From NCBI GenBank assembly GCA_009760855.2, contig WPIO01000068.1:124001-188000 (forward strand): DNA of 64,000 nucleotides, in the 5' to 3' direction. The DNA is from Cristatella mucedo. Its lineage: Eukaryota; Bryozoa; Phylactolaemata; Cristatellidae. Both the position numbers and the translations under genes were made by a program. Shown piece by piece: positions 26,801-40,388 of the stretch. A model generated the notes under the pieces. The model was not told where the DNA came from, searched no databases, and saw only the letters and a list, made by a program, of their open reading frames with translations. Positions within the stretch are counted from its first letter, which is position 1. Each line of letters begins with the position of its first letter.

Positions 26801-29800
26801 CGATGGCGTTGGTTATCAGGAAGGGCAAAAAATGCATAATCAGATCTCCACGTGAGTACATGGTAAGCAATGCTACGATAAATGGAGACGATATGGCTGA
26901 ATTTTTTGGACAATGTGTTATCCGGTTTGTGATTTCAGTTGTAAGTACAGTGACTTACACAAACCACTAAATAATACTAGTAAGTGTTTGAAACTCGGCA
27001 ACTATAACTTCCTCCGTATGCTCGATATAAGTAATAAATTAATGATAATAATAATAAAACGCTTGATAAAGCGCCCTCAGAGAACTCAATTTATTTATAA
27101 GCACTTTGCATTTGCTCCAAAGGAAACACGATCGAATGGTGAGTTGTATTATACTTGATAAACAACATCAATAGCATGGTTAGGGGTGACATGCACAGGG
27201 TCGCCATGCAAGTGTGGTTAGTGGCAACATGCAACAATGTTAGCAAGTATGAGCACATAAAGAACGAATCACAAGGACCCACTAAATGCTGTCACAAATA
27301 GGTGCATTTTAATTTCGTTTTAAATTTGTTCAATTCAGGGACGTCATGACACAATTAGAGAGCGAGTTTCAATGTTAGCCAGACCACTGAATGATACTCT
27401 ATTGCACCTTTAATTGATTTAAGAAAAACCCGAAATACAAGATAACTCAATGTATTGGTTGATGACGCAACTAGAGGACTGTAGATTGCTTGGATTGGAC
27501 AGCTAGTGGTTTGAAATATCGATGCGAAATTACAGAGTGAGCTCACCATCCACCAGTTTCAAAAGTTTTGGAGAGAGGAAAAAATAAGAAGATAATGATA
27601 GTTCTTTTTTTCGCCAATCTATTGATACCAGCTAAGTCTTTGTCTGTGCAAACAATTCAAAAGCACTGCCAACAATGCTGATACTTGTTTTTGGAGCTAA
27701 TAATAATAACAATGATAAAGCATGTTATGTAGCACCCTCAGGCAACTCAATCTATTTCTAGGCACTTTTAATTTGCAGCAAAGGAAGCACAATAGAATGT
27801 TATAATGGGTGAATGTTTACAAACGACAATAAGAGCATGGTTAAGGAGGACATGCACGGGGTCACCAAGCAAGTTTGATTAGTGGCAGCATCCACAGTGC
27901 CAGCACTCATAAGCACATAAAGGACAAATAACGGGGATCAGTAAATGCTGCGACAAATAGATGCTTAGTTAGTGTCTCTCTAAATCTAAATGTGAACAAG
28001 TCAGGATATGACGTGTCGTGACCCAAGTCGTGAGTGAGTTCCAGGCATCAGGACGATACTAACTAAAGGCACTGTCTTTAAAGGATTTCAGGTTTTTACA
28101 AGATATGGATGGGTAAATAGTTGGATTCACAAAATCATGGAAGGGTAGTACTATCACTGGCCTAGTGGTAGAGAAGATCTACTAGGTAGACTGGAGCCAA
28201 AAAATGAAGGGATCAAAAACTGAGTAACAAAAGTGTGAAGTCGCTGCATTACTTGACATTTCAAAACTTGGGACCCTTTGCCGGTAGGCTAGAAGAGGTG
28301 TGACGTGGCGATTGCGAAGCTCACAGTATTCTTGCCTAACCTTAACGTTTTGCACCACCTATAAGCTCCCAAGTGCACACACCGGTCGACAAACGAGCTG
28401 TGAGTTACAGAGATCAGGACAGGATATAGCAAATACATTTAGGGCTTATTTAGACGTGTTTTCCTGGTCTACTCATGCAAAAATTATACCAATGTTGGGT
28501 AGCTTTGAGTAGGCATACGTGATTGTGGAGCTGATGTGGCCATTGGGTTGGTCCAGTGGTTAATGTGCTCGCCCCGACTAAGGTCAGGCTAAGGTCAAGG
28601 GCTCGAGCCTTGAGGCATACGTGAAGCACCCGAATAGAGATTAAGTTCTCTTGGAATGTGATACAAATGAATTATATTTTTTATATCTAATGAAATGTCA
28701 CTTTGGAACATTAAACCTAGATTGTTTGCAGATTCGACCGTAAGTATGGTAGCAGAGCCGATTTTGAACGTTAGCCTTTTCAATCACGACAGTCGTACAC
28801 CTAACCAGTAAGTTGATTTATTTTTCATTCAATTTAAGAAAATTTGCTACCACTAATGTTCGGGTTTAATCGATAAATACTGCTACGAAGTTGAGAAAAT
28901 TTGACATGCTGAAGGGCAGGGTGGGATCAAAGCAATGGTACAGCTGAATGTCCTCTGCATAGAACTGAAAGCCTAGATTATGCTTGGAAATCACATCAGC
29001 AAGAGGTATAGTATAAAGCGTAATTAGAAAATGACCATGCACAGATCCTCGAGGGACCCCATATTTCAGAAGTTCCTACGGACGATCTGTGTTCGTTCAC
29101 AGCAATAGTCTGGAGTGTGCCAGTAAGATTGGACATGAACCGTTGCAATGCGGTGCCAGTAATGCCAAGGCAAAATGAGAGGTGCTTAAGAAGGATTTGT
29201 ATATCGATAGTATCAAAAGCTGAAGAAAGATCTATAAAAAACCGAAATATTTGACATAAATCTGCATTCCTGGGAAGGTCGCTATACACCTGCAGCAATG
29301 CTGACTCTGTTTAATAATTAGCTCTAAAACCATACTGGAACTTACGAGCAAGGTTCAAAGCATCAATGCATAAGTTCAGTTAGTCTGTAACGACTCGTGT
29401 CAGTGTTTTTAATAGGAACGGTTGAAAGAAGACATTGTAGAAGGTGCTCAAGTTCTCTTTGTCTAGTGTCGCGATCTAGAGTAGTGGCTTGACTACAGCC
29501 TTTTCCAAAAATACTGAGACATGACCTGAGGCTAATGACTTATTTCTGACGTTAGGTATGCATGGCAGCATCATACCAATGCATTTTAGAAACAATATTT
29601 TGTATTGTGCAAGGGCGCCACAAGCTAGCCTAAAGATCCGAAGCCAGTATTATTAGGTATTTGTTGTCTAAGTTAACTAAATCCACAAAAGTTCTTAAAA
29701 AGAGATCTCCGGACAGTTTGTTACAATGCTACAAATATTAAGAGTTCCCTTACCCTTGAGTTTTCAGGGAGTCGGCTACCTCCGGGATTTTCTTAATTCT

Positions 29801-32800
29801 TAATTACATTAACAATAACCGTACGTATGAATGACTTAACACAAACTGTGATTACAGTGATGGTCTTGCATGATTTCTATACCGAGTAAGGCAAGTACAA
29901 GTGGCTACGATTAAGCAGAATATACTGGTAGTCCACGCTTAGGACACTCAAGTTTACCGAGCGAACTATAATGAAGAAAGACTGTCTTTAGCCACAACTA
30001 TTTTGACGTCCATGGCGACGTAATTTCCACGCATTTCTGTTGAGAAGCTTGAAAATAAATCTATACATAGTAAGGTTCTAGTGAATCCACGATGCTTACA
30101 ACACCCTAGCTCCTTCGTACCAAGCTAAAATGCTGCACCCTCGTCAACCTATTGTTACCCTCTGGTCTTGTATGCACAAGCATTAGCTTCTCAACTCCTT
30201 CGTTTTTTGATATCTCAACAAAAGGATTTTACTAGGCAGGACATAGACTTTGGAAAGTCGTAATTTGTGCAAAAACAACTATTATTCTTCTGCCGACTAA
30301 TGTGCATTTTTAGGCACGTCCTGCGGCACTGTCCAATGCTTTGAACTTCCTTATTTGCCCTGCTTAATTAAATATGCTTCCTTTTCTGTTTGTTTCACGA
30401 TATAAAGTCCTACGGGTGCAGCACCAAAGTAGAAAGCTCTTTTGCCTTAAAAAATGCCTTATGCGAAACTATCATACTTGACATCCACGTAGTCTTTGCT
30501 GCTTGGTGTAGCTACTGATAGAGATATATTCTTTTGCAACATACGTACAGTCGGCCACTATCAGAGATCTTATTAGTGTAATGTCCTAAGGAACTGGATA
30601 TTGATTTCCGCTCTTCACATTCGGAATGGATTCAACCCGCTATCTCGGTAGTCAAATATATTCGGCTTGACCTCAGTTGCGGCCAGCACCTTAACTTAAC
30701 CAAGCAAAGTGTAACACAGCCACTATAAAAGTACCGTTAAATGTCATCTTTGTTAGCATTTATAAAGCTTCGTCTGCACAAATTCAAGCTGTCGAGTTCC
30801 AGAAAAGACTTAATTCGTTGGTAACAGTAGCTTATCACTCAAGTCTGTCTCCTTCCAGCTGCAAAACATGGCTCTATAATTCAGGCTGTCCTAAAGAGAA
30901 TAAATCTTCCCAAGTATTTGTGACAACTCTTCTCAACTCCAGTTACTTACATATTGCTGATCTAGAAGTGTCATTCTTGCTTTATAGAATAGTTAAAGAA
31001 GTGCCAGCAATAGAGTAGGTTATGTGATTTCGCTACGCAAATATATTATTAGTATTAGTATTATTTACCAATTGGCTAAACCAGCAACCAACTGTACATG
31101 CCAACATGTGTGAATATATAGAATACCGGGCTTGGCCTTCTGATATGGGCTTAATGGCTATTATTGCTCATTTAGGCTTATGTTCAATTCACACTGAGAT
31201 TAGTTTAGCCTTGCTACACTATTATAAAGTTGCTTCATATGAAGAATTAACCACACATACATTGATGTACGATGGTTAGACCTGAGTTGAAAAAATAGCT
31301 TAATTTACGCGATTTTGAAATGTAGACCTGACTTGCAAGGTAGCAACAGGACATGTTAACGACAGGACTGTTATTTAAAGCCTGTGCAAGACCTTCAAGA
31401 CAGGTTCAAGACATATAAAGTCTTCTTTAAATATCACAATGTTTTTTCTCTGGCGTCACCACGGTATTAAACCAAATAGTTGACGTGACCCACATTAGAA
31501 AGTTCAGCCAAAAAATAGTTATCACAGTTGCAAGCGGTGGCGGTAAAGGATCGCTCACCACCAGCATCGAACCGACGACCTCGGGACCAAAAGACCGACG
31601 ACCTCGGGACCGAGATCACCAACACAGCCACATTACCTTGTGTACCTTCACGGCTCATCTATTCCATATAAGGTTAAACACTATCTACTAAGGTGGCACC
31701 CCAAAACAAATAGCTTCCTTGTTCTGTCTTGGCTAGAGTGCTATAATATTAAACTTAATAATATATTATGTGTTTACTGGGCTACAAAGGCCTACTAGAC
31801 CCCCGGCAGGAAGTAATGAATATCTCTGCCAGCATAGCTGCTCAACTGAAGTGGCTTTGTTGTATGTCTAACTCTGAAGTGGTTTCTCTGGCTTCCGGTC
31901 GCTCAACAGAAACAGAGTGGCCGTCCTCTGGCGACACTAACTCTTGCTATGGCTAGGCTAATTTATGCCTCGCTATATTCATAGACGTCCAATTTATAAA
32001 GTCGTTAGGAGTGATAACAATGACTCTTTATTCGCTGAATTTTCACAATGTAAAGTCTTTAAACTCATCTTTGAGAATAGCATGGTGAGCTGGCTAAACC
32101 ATTGTATTTAGTCAACTAGTGCTGCCTAAACGAATCTGTGAGAGACCATCGATATATAATTAGAAATGTACAATTAAGTACAAGCGATGCGTTAGCATTA
32201 CAGATAAGATCCCGTGTTAAAATTGATGGACTTATTAGATCTTTGACTGTGACCAGTATGCCTATCTTGCAAAAGCTTGCTAGGTATTCTAGAGCTGACA
32301 TGTTCAAATTACATGCATGTCTCTCGGGATTTAAATATATAGAGATTGATTTATATTCACAATTTAGTGTTTATCTACCCAGCATAAGGAAAATTTAAGC
32401 ATTATTAAAAGGTGGAAATTCTTTACTGCAATGGATAAGTTGAGGATATTCGCCAAAAAACTTGACATAAACTTATCAAAACTGATTGTCAAAGATATTA
32501 AATTTTTCAGCGGGAAGAATTTTATGTTAGCATTTACTCGTAGAAGGTATTGATTGTATTGAAAATGCCCTTTCTTTTGCAGTTTGAATAATTTAGTTTG
32601 TAGATGAAAACCCTATAATTAAATTAAAGAGTTATATGCTTGAACATGCGCTAAAATATGAACTTATATTTCCGTCATTTCTAACCACGCTTGAAACTAA
32701 TCAATTTGGCTCGTTAATTTTATAGTTTTAACTCGCAGCAATTAGTTACTGGGACGTGATAGGTCATAAAGTAAGGTGATCCTTCTTCACGAATGAGATC

Positions 32801-35800
32801 GTGGTTTCCTACTCTGCAGCCGTCTTCATTTATAGCCAACTGCAAGCACCGATATATTTTTCGGCTCTTCTGTTGACATACAAATACGGCTGTTAAAACC
32901 AGCTAATACAGTACAAAAGCTGCTATTCTGAACTGAAACTGGCATTTTGACATCCGATACTTGGATTGTCCAAAGAACGTGCCTTACCTTTAGGTCAATG
33001 GTCCTCTCTCAGATTCATCCCCCAAGAAAATACGATTGGAAATGGAAGCCGTGGTTTGTACCTGCTGAAAAGCCGTTTGGTATTCATGTGGACAGCTGTG
33101 GACACAAATTACACTATGCATGTGCAAAAAGGTAAATCCATGAACACACCCTGAATTTGACAAAATATATTTCAAGAAGACGGTAATTTAAATTCAAATG
33201 GCCGTTCCACTGACGTCAACTTTCTTGGATGCTAGTTGAATAACTTCATTTAAAACTTTCAGCATGCTTCCTCATGGAGCATTTGAAAATGACTCAGGTG
33301 AAATTCCACCTAATGGTGAGTCTATTGAACCAGAAAATGATTTTGGAGCGGAGGAAAATGACGATAGCGTCTTACACCACGGAAATCATGACAGCTCTGC
33401 CATCAACAACCATAGTTCCAACTTATTTCAACACATCAAGTGCCCTTATTGTAAAAAATCTGGCAATGCCTTTCTGCCAGACTCTCAACCTCTAACGACG
33501 GTCAATGCTGCTGAGTAAGGTTATATTTATTATTACTTAGATAATAAATAGAGCTTTGTTTGATCAATATTTGGCAATCTTGTTTATGAACTTTGACTGT
33601 TTAGTGTTTACTTTGTGAGCTGTAGGTTTCCTAAAAATCCTAATACATATGGTTTTCATGATTGGTGGCAACGTATTCAGACGATGTCAAATCTCGAAAA
33701 TACGGGAACGAGAGGTGAGCATATTTCTGGCCAATGCTGTGAGGTCTGACTCCCCAGATATTAAGGGCTCAGCCAAAAAGTTTTCAGCTTTCTTTACTGA
33801 AAGAATTGTGCACATTCGTGCCTCCATTAAGCCCCCTCCGACCAAAGCCATCGCCGTTCTTCAACCTGTGGTGTCCCTTAAAATGTTCTCCGACGTTCCT
33901 GCAAGCGATGTGGCTGCCTTAATAAGGTCTAGCAAAAAGAGCTCGTCTCCTGAAGACCCCATATCTTCATCTCTGTGGTCTTCACTAGCGGACCAACCTC
34001 GCCCTGCCATCACCAAGATTTGTAATGCTTTTTTCGGAAAAGGGGTCGTCCCTAATCCTTCAAATCGGCAATCGTTAGGCCTATTCTTAAAAAGCCTGGA
34101 TTAGACACAGAGGTCCTAGCAAATACAAAGAGGTCCTAGCAAGCTATAGCGCAGTTTCCCTTCTACCGTTCGTATCAAAGATTCTTGAAAAAATTGCTGC
34201 AAAGTAGCTGGTTGAACATATTGAAAATAACGGAATGTCAGAAGCATTTCAATCAGGGTTCAAGAGGCAGCACTCTACTGAAACCTGCTCTCCTCCGTGT
34301 TAAAAATGACATTCTACGTGGCAAAGACGACGGGAATGTCACTGCCCTAGCTATGCTAGATCTGTCTGCTGCCTTCGACACTATTGATCGCGAAGTTCTG
34401 CTTGAACGATTGAGAACAACGATTGGTCTGGCAGACGAAGCACTGGCGTGGTTTAAATCCTACTTGTCGGATCGTGTTCAATCCGTGTCGTGTGGGTGTC
34501 AGGTCACAGACACGAGAAGGGTCACCTGTGGAGTCCCTCAAGGGTCTGTACTTGGTCCCTTGCTGTTCTCTATTTATACGCAACCTCTGGGAAAAGTGAT
34601 TGAGGCCCATGGAATAGGATATCACTTCTATGCTGACGATACTCAGTTGTATTTGTCATTCAAACCGTCGGAATCTGCTGCGGCAACTGAGAAATGGAAT
34701 GCTTGCCTTGCCGATATTCGATCCTGGATGTCGGAAAACTTCCTGAAATTAAATGATGATAAAACCGAACTGCTGCTCATAGGACACCCTAAGCGTGTGG
34801 CTGGATTAAAAGGCTTTGCCATCCTAATAGGTGATGCTATTGTGGGGCCATCACAACTTGCTCAAAATTTTGCTGTCGTGTTCAACAGCTCCTCAATTTC
34901 AAAAGCTTCATTCAGAAGACTGCCTCTAAAGCTAGCAATCACATCCTATCCCTGTACAAGATTAAGAGCTGTCTCCCACAGTGGCTTGTAAAAACTTTAA
35001 CCAGGTCTCAAGTTCTGTCTCGGCTTGATTATTATAATTCCCTTTTGGTTGGGCTACCAAAGAAAGCTATTATGCCCCTACAGCGGACAATGAATATGGC
35101 TGCAAGACTGGTCTTCAAGTCCCAGCGGTTTGAGCACATATCTCATTTGTTGAAGGTACTGGGATGGTTGCCGGTTGAGCAAAGGATACAGAGCAAAGTT
35201 CTTACGCTGACCCACAAGGCCCGCCACAGCTTGGCTGCTTCATACCTAGCTGAGCTGCCGCATCAGTTTCAGCCTGTTCGAGCCCTCAGGTCCTACGTGG
35301 ACAATAATTTAGCTGTCCCATTCCTCCGCTTAAATATAGTTGGTGACAGATGCTTTGGCTCTGCAGGTCCTAGACTGTAGAACTTGCTTCCACAATTCTT
35401 AAGCAATGATAACTACTCTCCTACTGCCGACTATGGCACATTCTTTTCAGCAGTCCTGAGCTGCTACTTCTATGCTACTCACTACCTCAACTGCTCTCCT
35501 GACTCAGCTATGCTTCCCACTTTCTCTTTGCTGCGTGAGACGAAGTCTTTTGGCTACCGAATGCGTGCCGAAAACTGCTTAGGCTGTTAGTGCGATATAC
35601 AAAACTCTCCAGCGTAACACCCACATGGTCTTTATGAATTTGTGGAGTTACTGACGGAGATACATTCAGTAATTAGTAAGCTAATACAAACTAGAAACAA
35701 ATTCATACAAGTCAGGTGTTCTTTATTTTGTGTTTCACTCCCTGTTTCACGTCTGCAACTGACTTTTTCAGGTACTATTAACGCATCCTCAAGCTTGAGC

Positions 35801-38800
35801 ACAGGCAATTTAATACCAAACATTAATTTAAAAGAAGATTTGGAATTGAAACTCAATTCCGGCACAAACAGGTATGGATGATTATTAAATTCAACTTCTT
35901 TGGGTAAGAACGACGTACTTCCTGCCAACTTTAGTAAGACAGGTTCAGGACTAGCAATCTATGAAAAATAAGATCTTACTAGCTTATTTTAACTAAATGA
36001 AAGTAGCTCTATTACCTGCGGCATATACCATTCAACTACTTTTGCTCTGTAGCTGAATGTCATTTGAAAACAACTATATAAAGAATAAAACATCCTTGTT
36101 TTGGGCAGTATAGGCTGTATCTTTGTGAATTATTCTTGGTGTGAGTACATCAGCTAATGCCCTGACATTTTCATTACACAAAACGAATATTTACCTGGAT
36201 GTGACTAGAAAGAGATTTAGTTCTCTGAATGCGCTTTATCAAGTGCATTATTATTATCATTATTTTCATGCATCCAGCTATCATCTCTGATAGTCGGAAA
36301 GTACACTATTTCACGCGTGCTACCACAGTCTTTATCACTCTTTACCAAATTGATTGATCGATGAGATTAATAAGGTCATGCATATATCTAATTTTCGCTG
36401 AGTGATCGGTAAGCCTCCTACACATAACAAGCGATTGTAGCACTCATTTGACGACGTTGGACTGTCAGTATCACGCTTCCCTGTAATTATAACAGGAATA
36501 TAAGACAAATTTGATGTGGCTACTCAAGAACACATGACCCTAATCATTCACATGGGGAAGGTAGTAAATGGGAGAATAGTTAATCTCACTAGTTATTATC
36601 ATATTCCTGACAACTCCACAGTCGGAAACTAGTTCAAGACTTGGCAGCTTTCTATAAACGAATTTCTAAAAGCTTTACAGTAACGTGAGACAAATATTTC
36701 CTGCACAAGAAGTGGTAGCGATTTATCTTGAAAACGACTCTGAGAACCAAGCATAGGTCCACTCAGTGGCTCTCTAAGTTTCTCTAGAATGCAAGTGCAA
36801 AATTTTCTCACTTGATTTGAATCTAGCAAGCACCAGTACACTAGCTTCGCTTTTGTTGTTGGTACTGCTCTATGTAGAATCATTTGTATCCGGACGTTCG
36901 CATGGATCTAAAATAATGTTCGAATGAACTTAATCTTCGTTTGTTGATTGTCTCGACCTTCATGCTGAAATTCTCAATCGTGGTTAGTGATTGCGATCGC
37001 CTGCTGATTTGCAGCTTCTCTTACACATAAAGAGCTAACGGATGCAACTAATTTGGCAAAGATTTTTGAGGGTGTGTGCCTTCAGAGAGTGCTTACTTTT
37101 AATTTTAAATAATAAATGACACTTAAGTAAATCGCTCTGTTTGCTTTAAAGTCTTGAACCTTGGACTTTGCTTTAAGGATTATTCAAGCGTTTGAATGAA
37201 ATTTAGCCAGAATTACGTTGATCGTGAAATAGGGTCAACCATGTAAAATGACAACTTAAGATTTTGTCTTTAATAGCATTTTTAATTGAAATGCGCTTTT
37301 AAACGGGAGCTAATTTTAGGTTAATTTTACTCAAACACCAGGTGACAGAAATCGGAGGGCAACGTATGAGGAGCTAAGTTCAATAATAGTTGAAAATATT
37401 TTGTACAGTCCTAGGATAAACATCCCCTTCTTTGAGACCCCTGGATCAATTTTAACTTGTCCAGAGACCCATTATCCCATGGTTCTTCCTCAATGTTGAA
37501 CCATTTGTGGTCCTCTAAAAGCAGTCGTTCGAATCTCGCGCCTTGAGCTTTCCTACAACGAAATCATAACTATGGCATTACTTTGTCTCTCTTGGGAACT
37601 AATCTTTTTTTGGCAGATTTCTGATACACTTTTAGATAAGAGAAATTCTGGCATTAGTTTTGACAATTTAACGTACGCGTTTAGTGCCGAATTTTATGAC
37701 CCGACTTAATAAATTTCTTCTGTAGCACATGTGTAAGGCCCCACTATTGAAATACCGACACAATCAGTCAAATATTTGTCGAGATTTTATGCTAGCCTAA
37801 CCTGAAATTATCAAATTAGGTTCAACTGACCACATGCAGATCCAATTCGTTCTACCGTGTTTGCCATCTTTTACATCCAATAACAATGGCTGAATAATTA
37901 TGGGCAAACCCAGTGTGATTCAGAGATTGGAAAGGCTGTCTCTCAAAATTGGCTCTGCCAGAGTATCTCCTGTCGAATCAGCTTGAAACCTAGGTGTCAT
38001 ATTCCAAAGCGACCTCTCGTTAGACGACCATATCACCTCCACGGTCAAATCTGCCAATTTTCAGTTTCAAAATATTGCTCAAATTCGGGCATGTTAAGAT
38101 AAGGATACCACGTCTAAGCTGGTTCATGCATTCGTGACAGCTCGTCTCGACTTCTGAAACTCGCTGCTTACTGGCCTACCAGCATGTGCGATCAGGCGAT
38201 TGCAGCTGGTGCAAGACTCTGCAGCTGCGCTTTTCTGTCGTGAGCGTCACAGTTGCCACATTACTCCGCTTCTCGCCGACCTGCACTGGCTACCAGTCAA
38301 GCAACGGATGGACTTCAAGGTTTTGTTGCTCACTTTTAGGTCCCTTCATTCTATGCCGCCAGCCTATCTCTTCGGCATACTCCCCCATCATGCCAAGCAT
38401 CGTACCACCTGCTTTTCGGAATCCAGCAGTCTAGAAATACCTCGTACAAACCTCAAATCCTTTGGAGACCGTGCATTTATTTCGTAGGCTCCCAAAGCCT
38501 GGAACTCCCTCCCGACCTGCGTCAGAACATCCCCTGACCTGACCACATTTAAAATAAAATTAAAAACACACCTATTTAGGACAGCATTTAGTGGGTCCCT
38601 GTGATTCGTCCTTTACGTGCTTATGTGTGCTGACACCGTGCATGCTGCCACTTACCACATTTGCATGCTGACCCTGTGCATGTCACCCCTAACCATGTTA
38701 TGCATTTTGTTTGTTTTTTCAAGCATGATTTTACTTACCATTTAATTGAATTTACCTTTGCAGCAAATGTAAAGCGCCTTGTCAGAGATTAAGTTCTCTG

Positions 38801-39626
38801 ATGACGCTTTATCAAGTAACTTACTATTATTATTATTAGTAGTAGTAGTAGTATTCTGGGAAACGACCCAAATAGACGGAGCTGAAATTGGAGCCTAAAC
38901 CTTAACCGGAGAACTAGGGCTCCACACATGCCAACTACGCCTAGCTCGCACCGGCAAATCCCTATGCCGAGACCACGTCCTAGCGCGCACACTCAAAACA
39001 CAAAAGAATCACAAAATGCCCACTCGGGCGCAATACGACCGTATTCGGTGGAGTCCACCGAATCCTCCTAGCCCTGTCTTGTCCTGTTCAGTCCATCGTC
39101 GGCGGACAGCCCGCCCGCCTTCCTCGCTTTCAGAGAAACGAGTGCCCGACGGCGTCGAAGCGCAGAGCCGGAAAGAAGACCAGAAGAGACCAAAAACACA
39201 AGGCCGTAAGACCAAGAGCGAGCATCGCTTGACTCTTAAATACCTAGCTGATACACTGGGCAAGAGCTTAGTGGCATTGGGCCCGATACCCCGACCCATT
39301 ACGGCAAGGAATCAATATCGTCAGTAGGCCACTGGAAGGGCACCTCTGTCCAGCTTGAATGGCCAATGGTTTCCAGACGATTCTTTCTTAGAACGAGTGA
39401 AGGTGGAGGTTGACAGGCTAGCCAACTTCAATCAGCAGCTTCCGCGCGTACCGAACCAATTCTAAAGGCCGAATCGCCACCGCTCGTCTCAGAGCCTCCT
39501 GGCTAGCTCTTAAGGGCTTCCTCTCTGGCTCACTGCTTCAGGACAAAGGAGCTCTAGCCCGCCGCCGAGCAGCTCTTGTTTGCGCTAAAATTCAGCCAAG
39601 GCAAGCAGGGCGCTACATATATAAAT

Positions 39627-39678
<52 letters not shown>

Positions 39679-40323
39679 TAATGTGTGTTTGTGCGTGTGT
39701 GCATGTGTGCAATGTAGTTTAGTAGTATAGCATCCAAGACAACTCAATTTATATTCAAATGTTTCACGTATGCCACAGGGCTTAAGTGCTTTTACGATCT
39801 CAGTATCTCAGTCAGATTTCGGTTGCAGCCACCATCTTAACCACTGTGCCAAACCAAGTGCTACCGCCTGATGACCGCTAGGCAGAACACCCAGAAACTT
39901 GTTCTGCGTAACTAGACTGCGCTTGGCAGGGAGTTTGCTAAAGAATGTAATACGTCTTTGCAAATCCGTATATCTTCTGCATTCAGCCTTGTACCCGTCA
40001 GCCTTGATATCGGTACCTTCAGCGAGATCAAAATTCCAAGGGCCCAAAATTGTTGTATAGTTTTACAATAATTGAATGTGTAATTTTTAAGCAATAAGCC
40101 CGAGGTTGTAATGTAGCAATAGAGCTAATTATGAAATGCTCGTCATTTTTCAGGGTACAACCAAGCGGAGATCAAATGATAGCTACGAAAACGTTTTTCA
40201 AAGGCTTAAAGAAGGTCAGTATATGTTAAGCTGAAGAAAAGCTGGGAGGCATGTACGTTGGCCTTTATTAGCTACCAAACAGGATTTACAATGACAGAGT
40301 ACTCAAATTTTCTTTCCCGTCTA

Positions 40324-40388
<65 letters not shown>

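Noticed and set aside
31467-31691. Opposed 63- and 68-codon frames
   Set aside because: Both lie in a SINE-2 copy.
32990-33175. Reverse-strand frame across exon 11
   Set aside because: Shadow of the RING exon on the + strand.
33649-34104. 151-codon frame starting in exon 13
   Set aside because: It reads exon 13 out of frame and then enters the LINE A; a chance fusion across the splice donor.
39016-39327. 103-codon frame as a host exon
   Set aside because: It sits in a GC-rich repeat-like block and exons 14 and 15 join in phase across it.
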